Part shown: positions 1 to 8,650 of the stretch, one piece after another
Layout of the letters: each line of letters begins with the position of its first letter
How positions within the stretch are numbered: position 1 is the first letter of the stretch
From: Pedosphaera parvula Ellin514
GTDB lineage: Bacteria; Verrucomicrobiota; Verrucomicrobiia; Limisphaerales; Pedosphaeraceae
Direction of reading: 5' to 3'
DNA: 64,000 nucleotides
Assembly (NCBI RefSeq): GCF_000172555.1
Contig: NZ_ABOX02000032.1
Location: forward strand, 1 to 64,000
The notes under the pieces: model-generated
The model's input: the letters and a program-made list of their open reading frames with translations, nothing else
Databases searched by the model: none
Told to the model about the DNA's origin: nothing
Position numbers and translations under genes: made by a program

Positions 1-247
1 AAGCGCCCATATAAACGCCGGCAGCTTTGCCATTGTTTATATTATAACGATAAGAACCATCAGTAATGGACACCCCTTCGGTCGCCTTTGCCCAGGCGAA
101 AGTCCAGCCACAATTTTTGACACTCGTCCAGTTGGGTGTCCCTTGGTAGGATGAGACGTCAATGCCATGCGGACGTTGGGCCATCAGCGTCGAGGTCATG
201 AGAAAGGCTGTTCCGATAACGCCACCAAATATTTTTAGTAGTTTCAT
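1..247 (-). CDS. GH25-type lysozyme (partial, C-terminus outside window)
   Basis: The first 82 residues of a secreted muramidase-like protein are visible; the rest lies beyond the window edge. A hydrophobic signal peptide (about residues 1-23, ending in STLMA-Q) is followed by GIDVSSYQG at residues 28-36, the usual opening strand of glycoside hydrolase family 25 with its catalytic-site Asp. AWAKATEG at 51-58 matches the next conserved GH25 strand. The family cleaves the MurNAc-GlcNAc bond of peptidoglycan, so a periplasmic or extracellular role is likely. Start is the ATG at 245-247. The catalytic Glu cannot be checked because the domain is cut. Confidence 0.8.
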   Translation of the reverse strand, partial: MKLLKIFGGVIGTAFLMTSTLMAQRPHGIDVSSYQGTPNWTSVKNCGWTFAWAKATEGVSITDGSYRYNINNGKAAGVYMGA

Positions 248-758
248 GGCTTTTGGAATTCCTGATGAGGGCTGAATGGCCTTTCTTATAAATGATGAAA
301 TAGAATTGTGTCAATCGGATTCAAACGGCAAAAAGCTTTTGCCAGAGGACACTTGGTTGAGGCACTGTCTTGTCCGGAAACCGATTTTCTTCGCGCTGCG
401 ACTGGTTGGATTCGGTTTAAGGTTAACTTCGGATAACCTATGAAAAAACGACCTCCATCGGTAAAGAGGAACCAGGAAGAAAGGAAACCCCAGGATTCGA
501 TTCAGTTGAAGAATAGCCATCCTCACTTGCCCCTGTTAAGGCAAAGACCATCAGCTCCGCAATTGATTTTATTCTTGTCCTATTTCTCGAGCTGGAGTCC
601 AAAATTTCCCGGAACATTCCTACGATTCACCGGAACGGGAAGTATGTAACTGGCATTTGTGCCTGCATGCATCATCGAACATTTGCCCCTATACCGAATG
701 CCGAAAGAAATTTCCGGATGGCAGGAGGGATTTTGTTTTAAGGCAAGTGCTGGCTTTC
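248..758. other. Gene-free stretch with a truncated repeat copy
   Basis: No convincing gene is seen between the lysozyme start and the stop of the serine hydrolase. Open frames here lack family resemblance and plausible start contexts. The only recognisable content is a truncated copy of the terminal repeat described at 690-748. Confidence 0.5.
690..748 (+). repeat. Truncated MITE-like terminal repeat
   Basis: About 58 bp beginning TATACCGAATGCCGAAAG is nearly identical (about three differences) to the left end of the complete MITE-like element at 55628-55891. The right inverted terminus is not found nearby, so this is a solo or truncated end next to the 3' end of the serine hydrolase gene. 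Confidence 0.7.
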
Positions 759-1706
759 CTATTTCCTCGCCCCTTCCAGCATCAACTCATCCACCGCCCG
801 CGCCAGATCCACCAAATACGCATCCCCATTCTGATGCTTCGTCATCCCCACGATGATGTAATGCCGCCCCGGCCCCGTGACGTCCGCCGTGTCATGATAC
901 CAGTTCTCCCACGATCCCCATTTCCGCAAAATCTTCACATCCCGCCCGTGCAATCCCTTCACGAACTTGATGTCATCATGCGGAATGTCTGGCGATGCAA
1001 AAATCTCCATCATCACCTTCGATGCCTGTGGCGACACCAACTTCCCCTGCTCCAACATCACATAAAATCTCAACAACTGCCGCACCGTCGCCGCATGCGA
1101 ATTATTCCCGATCGGATCACCAATCCGCTCACTGTCCTTGCCATAATGTTTTCCCACCCAGATGCCGCCGCCATGATTCGTATTATACAAATCATACGAG
1201 TTGATCACCTTCTGAATCTGCTTCAAACCCATCTGATGCGAAAACTTCGACGCCATCTCATTATTCGAAGCCTTCGCCATCAATCCCAGCTCGTGCTTCG
1301 TCGTCGGATCAAGATGGCTGGCCGCCTCCGGATGCAACTGAAAATACGCCAGTAAAATTCCAATCTTCGGCACGCTCGCTCCATAATCCTCCCTGTCCGG
1401 ATGAATCATTGCCAACCGATGGTGGTTCAAATCCAACACTCCCACCGCTGTATCCGCTGGTCCCATCCCATGCCGCCTGCGCAAGGTGGCATCCACCGCC
1501 TCCACCTTTGATTGCAAAGTCGGATCAGTCGGCGTGTGATATCCTAAAGTGTAATTCTTCATCAAAGGTAAAGGAGTTGTTGCCGTCCGTGCCGTAGTGC
1601 TGGCGGAATGATCCCCCACCGATGCACACCCCGTCAACCAAACCATTCCCGGCAAAACTGTCAACACACAAACCCATCGCATCAAAACCAAAACATTCTG
1701 CTTCAT
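759..1706 (-). CDS. Lipoprotein serine hydrolase, class A beta-lactamase fold
   Basis: A 315-residue exported protein of the beta-lactamase2/serine hydrolase type. The N-terminus has a hydrophobic segment ending in the lipobox LTGC (Cys27), so it is probably lipid-anchored. Active-site motifs are in order: SVPK (SxxK, Ser111/Lys114), SNN at 147-149 (the SDN equivalent) and KWG at 262-264 (the KTG equivalent). Many verrucomicrobial relatives are annotated only as serine hydrolase. The altered third motif and the missing Glu166 loop make true beta-lactamase activity uncertain; a peptidoglycan peptidase is equally possible. I chose the ATG at 1704-1706 because the signal peptide starts there; the frame is open for 42 more codons upstream. 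Divergent from the RCC1 gene. Confidence 0.8.
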   Translation of the reverse strand: MKQNVLVLMRWVCVLTVLPGMVWLTGCASVGDHSASTTARTATTPLPLMKNYTLGYHTPTDPTLQSKVEAVDATLRRRHGMGPADTAVGVLDLNHHRLAMIHPDREDYGASVPKIGILLAYFQLHPEAASHLDPTTKHELGLMAKASNNEMASKFSHQMGLKQIQKVINSYDLYNTNHGGGIWVGKHYGKDSERIGDPIGNNSHAATVRQLLRFYVMLEQGKLVSPQASKVMMEIFASPDIPHDDIKFVKGLHGRDVKILRKWGSWENWYHDTADVTGPGRHYIIVGMTKHQNGDAYLVDLARAVDELMLEGARK

Positions 1707-1863
1707 AAAAACCCGCGTATATTGAACCACCGCACCCGCCTTGTCCATCCTCAGCTTCCCGTAGCCGCCGAGGAAAGGAGGCGGACTCTTTGCACTGGTT
1801 TGACACCCCGCCTGCTTCCTGCCAATCTGCATCCACCAAAGGTCCCAATCACAGAAATCTTAA

Positions 1864-3114
1864 ATGAAGAAACCAGCCCTGATAATCGGCATCCTTTTTT
1901 TCCTCCTCGCCGGCTGGACTCTCTACAAAATCTTCTACGGCTCGCCGCTGCCGCAGGTCACCAAAGCCATGATTCCGCCGCCGGTCGTGGTCACTCTCAC
2001 TTCCAGCAACGCTCCACTCCGCATCTTTCCAGGCGCTGGCAATACCACATTCCTTTTGCCCGACAATTCCCTGTGGCGCTGGGGAATGAGCCACGGCCAG
2101 GGAATCAGGCTCCTTGTTCCCACCCTCGTGGAAACAAACAGTAGTTGGCGTCAAATCTTAACTGCCAACAGCCGTACGGTCGCGCTTCACACCGACGGCA
2201 CCCTGTGGGAATGGGGCTGGCGCGGCGGCCCACGCTATGTCACCACACCACAACAAGTGGACACCAATCATGACTGGGTATCTGTAACAGCGGGTGACCT
2301 CCACTCCGTCGCTCTGAAGCGCAACGGCACTCTCTGGGCTTGGGGCGATAATTCGCTCGGACAACTTGGTCCTTCTGCAAGCCAGTATCAAACCAACCTT
2401 ATCCAGCTCGGCACCAATCGGGATTGGATGGCCATCGGCGGAAGAGGCCAGATTATTTTTGCCTTGCGGGAGGACCATACACTTTGGATCTGGGGGCAGG
2501 TGCCCAATGCCTCCGCTGGTCAATTCGCCGCGCTTCCCGCATTACTGCCATTCTCCAGTGATACCAACTGGATTGCGAACAATGCAGGAAACCTGTCCCA
2601 CATCCGCAATAACAAGGGAGAAATCTATTCCCCATCCAGCGCTGCATCTAATCCCACCATGCCTGCCGCCCAGTTCGGCCAGCAAATCGCCACCAATATT
2701 TTCACAGATCAATTCGCGATGGTCGTCACAGATAAACCAAAATGTTTTGCTCTGCATACTGACGGAACGCTCTGGGAGATGAATATTCGCTATCGACCCG
2801 GAGTGCTCGAACCCACTCATAAATGGAGCCGGGTCGGCACCCGGTCGGATTGGGTCTCGCTTTGTGATGCTTCGGGGGCAGCCATTGCCATGACCAGTGA
2901 CGGTACTGTCTGGATGTGGGGTGCAGATCTTGGCCAGGAGCCAGTTCCGGATACCAGGTCACGCATTCAATTACTGAAAAATCGTTTCTTGAGTTTCATT
3001 GGGAGTCCTCCTTTAGGCTCCACTACTTCAGCTTACTACCCTGTTCAACGCGAACCCCGCCCCCTCCTCCGCCTGGTCTACTCCAACACCAACCAAGTGG
3101 CCGATAAAAAGTAG
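1864..3114 (+). CDS. RCC1-repeat propeller protein, membrane-anchored
   Basis: A 416-residue protein with one N-terminal hydrophobic segment (about residues 5-24) acting as signal anchor. Several RCC1 (regulator of chromosome condensation) blade motifs follow, such as LHTDGTLWEWG, LKRNGTLWAWGDNSLGQLG and MTSDGTVWMWG. This predicts a beta-propeller exposed in the periplasm or outside the cell. Such proteins are numerous in soil Verrucomicrobiota and Acidobacteria, mostly without known ligands. The gene stands alone, divergent from the serine hydrolase across about 157 bp that should hold both promoters. Function is unknown beyond fold. Confidence 0.8.
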   Translation: MKKPALIIGILFFLLAGWTLYKIFYGSPLPQVTKAMIPPPVVVTLTSSNAPLRIFPGAGNTTFLLPDNSLWRWGMSHGQGIRLLVPTLVETNSSWRQILTANSRTVALHTDGTLWEWGWRGGPRYVTTPQQVDTNHDWVSVTAGDLHSVALKRNGTLWAWGDNSLGQLGPSASQYQTNLIQLGTNRDWMAIGGRGQIIFALREDHTLWIWGQVPNASAGQFAALPALLPFSSDTNWIANNAGNLSHIRNNKGEIYSPSSAASNPTMPAAQFGQQIATNIFTDQFAMVVTDKPKCFALHTDGTLWEMNIRYRPGVLEPTHKWSRVGTRSDWVSLCDASGAAIAMTSDGTVWMWGADLGQEPVPDTRSRIQLLKNRFLSFIGSPPLGSTTSAYYPVQREPRPLLRLVYSNTNQVADKK

Positions 3115-3186
3115 CTATTCATCCCAAAAAGCTTACTTGATCCAAAGCAGGTCAACTTCTCCTTTATCTTCATAGGATTCCGCGCA

Positions 3187-3984
3187 ATGGTATTCAAGGA
3201 AGCGTGCGCAACACATAATCGAATGACAACTCAACTACCTGATTGGAAACGGCCCAGCCATCAGCCCGGCGGCGGCAACGCCATGGTCTTCTACGCCCTC
3301 TATGGCCATTTCACGAAGCCCATTAATATCATGCCCGAAATTTATCGCACCACCGGCGTCCCTCCGGGCATCACCGTCAAGCTCACCAATCGCGAACAGC
3401 ATCCCGTCCTCCCCTTTACCGAGGCCAGCTTCGCCCGCATCATGCAGACGAATAATCCCGAGCTTTTCAAACGCATCCAAACTGCCCCTGAATGCATCGT
3501 CATCCAGGGCGAGATCGCCGATCCATCCGACCTGAATTATCTCCGCGATACCATCGGCGTCGCCACCTACTTTCTCGATAACGGCGCCATCGGACTCATC
3601 GACCCCCAACAACTGAAACTCTACGACGGTGCCACCTGGCGAAAGGAAATCTTCCTCCCCAACCCGCCCAACTGGCTCGATCACGCCGTCATCCTCGTCT
3701 CCCGCGAAACGGAAAACATGCTTTGGATCCACACCCGCGGCACGCGCAAATTCGGCCGTCCCGACCTCAGTATCCGCAACGTTCCCTCCAGCTACCGACA
3801 GGCCGTCATCGACCTCTGCAACCGCTTCATCCGGCTCCAGGCCAACGGCGAACAAATCGCGGAAGGTCAGGAAATCGTCCTGCCCACTCTCCCCCCCGGC
3901 CTCGCCTGCCATCACGCCGGCAACCTCGAAGACCCCGATTTCAACAACGTCCACATTGAAATTCAGTTTCCCTTGGGAAATTGA
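3187..3984 (+). CDS. Conserved hypothetical protein (DUF4261-like ending)
   Basis: A 265-residue soluble protein with no signal peptide or membrane segment. The motif HTRGTRKFGRPDLSIRN near residue 180 resembles the C-terminal signature of DUF4261-type proteins, but I cannot confirm membership. The start at 3187 has an AGGA about 9 nt upstream; Met13 or Met33 are alternative starts, the latter just before the well-ordered VFYALYGHF. It is a monocistronic gene between the RCC1 protein and the aminotransferase. No enzymatic motif is recognised. Confidence 0.7.
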   Translation: MVFKEACATHNRMTTQLPDWKRPSHQPGGGNAMVFYALYGHFTKPINIMPEIYRTTGVPPGITVKLTNREQHPVLPFTEASFARIMQTNNPELFKRIQTAPECIVIQGEIADPSDLNYLRDTIGVATYFLDNGAIGLIDPQQLKLYDGATWRKEIFLPNPPNWLDHAVILVSRETENMLWIHTRGTRKFGRPDLSIRNVPSSYRQAVIDLCNRFIRLQANGEQIAEGQEIVLPTLPPGLACHHAGNLEDPDFNNVHIEIQFPLGN

Positions 3985-4141
3985 AATCGCACGAGGCCAG
4001 TAGAATTTTAACCATGCAACCTTTTTCCCCAACGGACAACGGACATTCCATAGGCTTTTCCCCGATTAACTAATAATGCATACTCTCCTTCACTTCTCGC
4101 TTGCCATCCGCCCCCGCTCGTGAAAACTTTCACATACTTTT

Positions 4142-5230
4142 ATGGCACATGTTAAACTGCACATTCCGGGACCCGTCGAAGTAAGCGAGAAAACCTTTCG
4201 CGCTTTCTCTTCCCCGATGGTTGGTCATCGCGGCCAGGGCTTCAAAGATCTTTACGCCAAAATGCAGCCCCAGTTGCAATCCCTGCTCTACACGAAGCAA
4301 CTGGTCTATCTCAGCACCTCCTCTGCCTGGGGTGTGATGGAAGGCGCCATCCGCAACCTCGTCACGAAAAAGGTTCTCAACTGCATGTGCGGCGCTTTTT
4401 CTGACAAGTGGCTCGATGTCTCCCAACGCTGCGGCAAACAGGCTGAGGGCCTCAAGGTCGAATGGGGTTCACCCATCCGCGCCGAACAAATCGACGCCAA
4501 GCTCGCCACCGGCCAGTTTGATGCCCTCACGCTAATTCACAACGAAACTTCCACCGGCGTCATGAGCCCACTCGAGGAAATCGCCGCGCTTAAGAAGAAA
4601 TATCCCGACGTCATGTTCATCGTCGACGCCGTCAGCTCCCTGACCGCGACGAAAATTGAATTCGACAAGCTCGGCATCGATGTCTTGCTCGCCGGCACGC
4701 AAAAAGCCTTCGCCATGCCTCCCGGCCTCGCCGTTTTCGCCGCCTCTCCTGCTGCGCTGGCCAAGGCCGCCACCGTCAAGGATCGCGGCTATTATTTCGA
4801 CTTCGTTGAATTCCAGAAGAACGCTGAAGGTCACATGACCCCGAGCACCCCGAGCATCGGCCACGTCTACGCGTTGGCTTCAAAGCTCGAAGACTTCTTC
4901 GCCGAAGGCCTCGAAGCCCGTTACGCCCGCCACTCCAAGCTCGCCAAGATGACCCAGGACTGGGCCGCTCGCAACGGCTTCACCCTGTTCCCGGACAAAG
5001 GTTTTGAATCCGTCACCCTCACCTGCATCAGCAACGGTGCCCGCCCCGGCGGACGCGTTATCGATGTCGCCAAGCTGCAGAAGCTCGTTAAGGATCAAGG
5101 CATCCTGATCGATGGCGGTTACGGCAAAATCAAAGGCACCACCTTCCGCCTCTCCAACATGGGCGACGAAACCGAAGCCACCATGAACAAACTCTACACC
5201 GCTCTCGACAATGCTCTGAAGGCGTTGTAA
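4142..5230 (+). CDS. Class V aminotransferase (serine/alanine-glyoxylate type)
   Basis: A 362-residue PLP enzyme of the alanine/serine-glyoxylate aminotransferase family. The N-terminal HIPGPVEVSE and HRGQGF segments are typical of this subgroup. HNETSTGV at about 137, VDAVSSL (PLP-binding Asp) and GTQKAFAMPPGL with Lys188 as Schiff-base residue complete the fold-type I site. Expected chemistry is transamination between serine or alanine and glyoxylate or pyruvate. A phosphoserine aminotransferase-like role is also possible in this lineage, so no symbol is given. Length is normal. A strong intrinsic terminator follows at 5256. Confidence 0.85.
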   Translation: MAHVKLHIPGPVEVSEKTFRAFSSPMVGHRGQGFKDLYAKMQPQLQSLLYTKQLVYLSTSSAWGVMEGAIRNLVTKKVLNCMCGAFSDKWLDVSQRCGKQAEGLKVEWGSPIRAEQIDAKLATGQFDALTLIHNETSTGVMSPLEEIAALKKKYPDVMFIVDAVSSLTATKIEFDKLGIDVLLAGTQKAFAMPPGLAVFAASPAALAKAATVKDRGYYFDFVEFQKNAEGHMTPSTPSIGHVYALASKLEDFFAEGLEARYARHSKLAKMTQDWAARNGFTLFPDKGFESVTLTCISNGARPGGRVIDVAKLQKLVKDQGILIDGGYGKIKGTTFRLSNMGDETEATMNKLYTALDNALKAL

Positions 5231-5255
5231 TCCAAAAATATATTTAGATCACAAC

Positions 5256-5286
5256 AAAGCGGCGGCCCAAAACCGCCGCTTTTTAA
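5256..5286 (+). terminator. Intrinsic terminator after aminotransferase
   Basis: Stem AAAGCGGCGG (5256-5265) pairs with CCGCCGCTTT (5273-5282) across a 7-nt loop and runs into a T-rich tail. It lies between convergent genes and overlaps the stop codon of the DoxX gene, so it may serve both strands. Confidence 0.9.
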
Positions 5287-5747
5287 TTTCCTGTTTTCGT
5301 CTCCGCTCCATCCCCTCGCCACCGACAACATCCCGGCATCAACACCCATCGATCATACTTCGACGCAAACAACAACACCGCTGCTATCATCGTATACGCC
5401 GTATTAAAAAACACGACCTGCGGCTGCTGCAGCATCACCTGCCCAAAAGTCAGTGCAATTAACAACAACCCAGCAATAAACAAAACCACATCCCGCGCCA
5501 AACCCAGGATCAACAGAACACCCAGTCCCACCTCCAAAAACGGCAACGCGTAGCTGAAAGCCGTCACCAACCCCGGCGGCAACATTGTCTTTTCAAACTG
5601 CTTCACCATCCCTTGCGCAAAACCGTTCACCCCTCCCATGAACTTGCCCAAACCGTAGAAGAGAAAGACTATTCCCAGACACCAACGTCCCAACGCCACC
5701 GCCGCTGTCCTTGCATCGCAACATCTTGCTCCAGAATCCGTTTTCAT
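5283..5747 (-). CDS. DoxX family membrane protein
   Basis: A 154-residue integral membrane protein with four hydrophobic helices. The DoxX signature is visible in LGIVFLFYGLGKFMGG near the N-terminus and LPFLEVGLGVLLILG in the second helix region. Members are found as quinol-oxidase-like or redox-associated subunits in several bacteria, often of unknown partner. The ATG at 5745-5747 has AAAGGA about 6 nt upstream, so it is preferred over the longer frame reaching 5840, whose extra 31 residues are Cys/Arg-rich and unlike the family. It is convergent with the aminotransferase gene. Confidence 0.8.
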   Translation of the reverse strand: MKTDSGARCCDARTAAVALGRWCLGIVFLFYGLGKFMGGVNGFAQGMVKQFEKTMLPPGLVTAFSYALPFLEVGLGVLLILGLARDVVLFIAGLLLIALTFGQVMLQQPQVVFFNTAYTMIAAVLLFASKYDRWVLMPGCCRWRGDGAETKTGN

Positions 5748-5849
5748 AACATTCCTTTTGAAAGCTGGTAGGGTACCGCAACCTCTCCCAATTCTGCCCC
5801 TCTTGCAAGAAACGCGAATTCTTGTTCCGCACGACCCCATTTCTTTGTT

Positions 5850-6731
5850 ATGCTAATCCAGATGCATTCGACTAAAGAAGGCTATCGGCTCGTAAAGCTC
5901 GCCAGCGGCGTGCATAGCGTCCATTCGCTGGCACATCGCGAGACCTTCCATCCCGTTATCGGCCCCGTTGCCGAAGCCGAAGCGCTTTACGTGAAGCAAT
6001 TGCACTTGCCCGAGCGCATGGCCACCCACACCGGCGAATTCGTCATCTGGGACGTCGGTCTCGGCGCTGCCGCCAACGTGCTCACCGTCCTAAAGGCCAC
6101 CCGCGCCGCCACCTGCCCATTGCGCATCATCAGCTTCGACCACACCATCGCCCCGCTCCAATTTGCCCTGGACCATGCCACCGACCTCGGCTATTTCACC
6201 GGCTACGAATCCGCCGTCGATGATTTCCTCAAGCACCAGCGCGCCACCTTCACCGACGGCTCCCGCACCGTAAACTGGGAACTCCACCTCGGCGACTTCC
6301 CAACTTTTGTCACGCAGACATTGGCTAACACCGCAGGGAAACCACCGGCCCCGCACGCCATCCTCTTCGACGCCTTTTCCCCCGCGAAGAATCCCGCCAT
6401 GTGGACTCAACCGCTTTTTGCCAATCTGTTCCGCCTCCTCGACCCGCAACGCCCCTGCGCCTTGCCAACCTATTCCCGCAGCACCATGCTCCGCGTTTCC
6501 CTGTTGCTCGCGGACTTCTACGTCGGCGCCGGCCACGCCACCGGCGAAAAGGAAGAAACCACCATCGCCGCCAACTCACTGGACTTAATCTCCGAGCCCC
6601 TCGACAAAACCTGGCTTAAACGCGCCCAGAACTCCACCAGCGCCGAACCCATGTGGGAACCCTCTTACCGTCAAGCCCCGCTCGCCCCTGCCACTTGGGA
6701 AAAATTGCAGCAACACCCGCAATTCAAATAG
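5850..6731 (+). CDS. MnmC-type SAM-dependent methyltransferase
   Basis: A 293-residue protein of the MnmC methyltransferase-domain family (Methyltransf_30). FVIWDVGLGAAANVL at about 64-78 is the glycine-rich SAM loop, and HAILFDAFSPAKNPAMWT at about 173-190 is the characteristic motif IV with Asp. The MnmC domain makes the final methylation of 5-methylaminomethyl-2-thiouridine at tRNA position 34. Only this half is present; the FAD-dependent half of MnmC is absent, as in many bacteria with the stand-alone form. It ends 6 bp before a tRNA-dihydrouridine synthase gene, so both are probably co-transcribed for tRNA modification. The start could also be Met5 (5862). Confidence 0.8.
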   Translation: MLIQMHSTKEGYRLVKLASGVHSVHSLAHRETFHPVIGPVAEAEALYVKQLHLPERMATHTGEFVIWDVGLGAAANVLTVLKATRAATCPLRIISFDHTIAPLQFALDHATDLGYFTGYESAVDDFLKHQRATFTDGSRTVNWELHLGDFPTFVTQTLANTAGKPPAPHAILFDAFSPAKNPAMWTQPLFANLFRLLDPQRPCALPTYSRSTMLRVSLLLADFYVGAGHATGEKEETTIAANSLDLISEPLDKTWLKRAQNSTSAEPMWEPSYRQAPLAPATWEKLQQHPQFK

Positions 6732-6737
6732 ATTTAC

Positions 6738-7790
6738 GTGACCAACTACGCCGCACAATTCCAACAAATGCTCGACGGCAAGGAACCCATCCTTGCCCTG
6801 GCCCCCATGCAGGACGTCACCGACCTTCCCTTCATGAAGGTCATTTCGTCTTACGGCAGTGCTGACGTCTATTACACCGAATACTTTCGCGTCCACGGAT
6901 CTTCAAACCTGGAAAAATGGATTCTCGAATCCATCACGAAGAATCCCACCGGCCAGCCCGTCATCGCTCAGATGATTGGCAACGATATTCCCTCTCTCGT
7001 CCGTTCTGCCAAGGAACTGCAGCAATATCCCATCGTCGCCGTCGACCTGAACCTCGGCTGCCCCGCCCCCATCGTCTATCGCAAATGCGCCGGCGGCGGT
7101 TTGTTGCGCGAACCCAAACGCGTCGATTCCATTCTCGGCGCTCTCCGCGACGCCATTTCCGTCAAGTTCACCGTCAAAACCCGCATCGGTTTTGACTCCA
7201 CCGGCGTGTTCGATGAACTGCTCCCCATCTTCGCGAAACATTCCATCGACCTCCTCACCGTCCACGGTCGCACCGTTCAGGAAATGTATCGCTCCGAAGT
7301 CCACTACGATTTCATCGCCCGCGCTGCCCAAGCCGTCTCCTGCCCCGTTCTCGCCAATGGCAACGTCTATTCCGCCAAAAAAGCAGAGGAAGTTTTACAA
7401 TTCACCGGCGCGCGTGGATTAATGATCGGCCGCGGCGTCATCCGCAATCCCTGGCTCTTCCATCAAATCCGCCACCACCGCCGCGGCGAACCCATCTTCA
7501 TCCCCAAAGGCCACGACGTCCTGCAATACATCCGCACGCTTTATGATGCCGTCCGCCCACCCGACATCCGTGAACTGGCCCAGGTGCAAAAGATGAAGAA
7601 GTATTTGAACTACGTCGGCCTCGGCGTCGAACCCACCGGCCAATTCCTCCACCAAATCCGCCGCGCCACCAGCGAAGTTGAATTCTTCAAAATCTGCGAA
7701 GATTACCTAAACCACGACCGCCTCATGCCGCTGGAACCGTTCTCTCTCGGCCTAAAAGAAACCGACGTCATGGCCGGAGAACACCTGTAA
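6738..7790 (+). CDS. tRNA-dihydrouridine synthase
   Basis: A 350-residue FMN enzyme of the Dus family that reduces uridine in tRNA D-loops. LAPMQDVTD at 21-29 is the FMN-binding opening strand, NLGCPAPIVYRKCAGGGLL at 105-123 carries the catalytic Cys108, and TVKTRIGFD and TVHGRT are the following conserved strands. VLANGNVYSAKKAEEVL and GLMIGRGVIRNPWLF bind the FMN phosphate. Start is GTG at 6738, 6 bp after the methyltransferase stop, so the two are probably one operon. Which Dus subtype (A, B or C) cannot be decided by eye. Confidence 0.9.
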   Translation: MTNYAAQFQQMLDGKEPILALAPMQDVTDLPFMKVISSYGSADVYYTEYFRVHGSSNLEKWILESITKNPTGQPVIAQMIGNDIPSLVRSAKELQQYPIVAVDLNLGCPAPIVYRKCAGGGLLREPKRVDSILGALRDAISVKFTVKTRIGFDSTGVFDELLPIFAKHSIDLLTVHGRTVQEMYRSEVHYDFIARAAQAVSCPVLANGNVYSAKKAEEVLQFTGARGLMIGRGVIRNPWLFHQIRHHRRGEPIFIPKGHDVLQYIRTLYDAVRPPDIRELAQVQKMKKYLNYVGLGVEPTGQFLHQIRRATSEVEFFKICEDYLNHDRLMPLEPFSLGLKETDVMAGEHL

Positions 7791-8043
7791 CAATTTTGGA
7801 TTTCAAATTTTTGATTTACGATTTATTTGAAGCAGATTTGGACATAAGCTAGCGCGTCAAAGAAACCACATACCCTCGGGCAGCACCCTCCTTCCGTCAT
7901 CGCGCACGCGACCAACAACTCAGCCCAACCCGCATCTATCGTTCAATAGGTAGCATCTCGGCGTGAGCCGGATCATATTTCTCCCATTGCTCACAGACAA
8001 TCACTTGCTCTGAGTATTCGGATTAGTTAGAGTTAACTGCAAG
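7791..8043. other. Intergenic region with a coding-like remnant
   Basis: No complete gene. On the minus strand a short frame between about 8020 and 7949 reads VIVCEQWEKYDPAHAEMLPIER then stop, which looks like the end of a lost gene. It is followed by the motif CGCGCACGCGACC (plus strand, about 7913-7925), which recurs in the repeats at 21.3, 22.4 and 24.2 kb. Confidence 0.35.
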
Positions 8044-8631
8044 ATGGTCTCTGTAAATCAAGGAGTGGCGAAGAAGCGAAACAAAAAGCGACTTTTCTTA
8101 ACCATTCTTTCATGCCTTTTCGTTTTCGGCGGCACCGTATATGGGTATTACCGCTACAAATTCCCTTACGGATCAAGTCACTGCTGCATCGTACAGTTTG
8201 GGCTCGCGCTGCGAATGTACGCGGCTGATAATCACGGCAAGTTCCCGGCCGGTGGCGCTACTCCAGAAGCATCTCTGGCGTTACTGGGAACTGGCGGTTA
8301 CTTAGGCGGCGATAACGCAGGAGCCTACCTGCTCCGTGGAAAAACCGTTCCATTGGAAGTCACCCTGAAGGCCATACAACAAGGAACCTTAAATTCCAAT
8401 TCCACAGGTTGGCACTACGTCGAAGGTCTTACGGAAGCGGACGATCAACGCATCGCAATCGTTTGGGACAAAGTCGGCTTGGGCCACAATGGACAGCGAC
8501 TAAAAAATGGAGGCCACGAAGTCTTACTTTTAGACGGGAGCCACTCACTCGTAAATGGTTCAAAATGGACGGAATTTTTGGAACAACAGAAAGAGCTTTT
8601 AGCTCATGGAACTAAATCAGCCTCGAAATAA
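8044..8631 (+). CDS. Membrane-anchored protein with pseudopilin-like C-terminal domain
   Basis: A 195-residue protein with one N-terminal transmembrane segment (about 16-36). The following region (CCIVQFGLALRMYAADNHGKFP, reported here as positions about 48-69) resembles the start of the globular part of verrucomicrobial pseudopilins, and GGHEVLLLDGSHSLVNG near 160-176 resembles their C-terminal end. The prepilin cleavage motif (GFTLIE-type) is missing; a basic KKRNKKR stretch precedes the helix instead. It may be a pilin-derived signal-anchored protein. Function unknown. Confidence 0.65.
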   Translation: MVSVNQGVAKKRNKKRLFLTILSCLFVFGGTVYGYYRYKFPYGSSHCCIVQFGLALRMYAADNHGKFPAGGATPEASLALLGTGGYLGGDNAGAYLLRGKTVPLEVTLKAIQQGTLNSNSTGWHYVEGLTEADDQRIAIVWDKVGLGHNGQRLKNGGHEVLLLDGSHSLVNGSKWTEFLEQQKELLAHGTKSASK

Positions 8632-8650
8632 AGGTAATTCACTATCCACA

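Noticed and set aside
657-1355. 232-codon plus-strand frame
   Set aside because: Antisense to the serine hydrolase, which has complete active-site motifs; the frame is His/Arg/Pro-rich as expected of a shadow.
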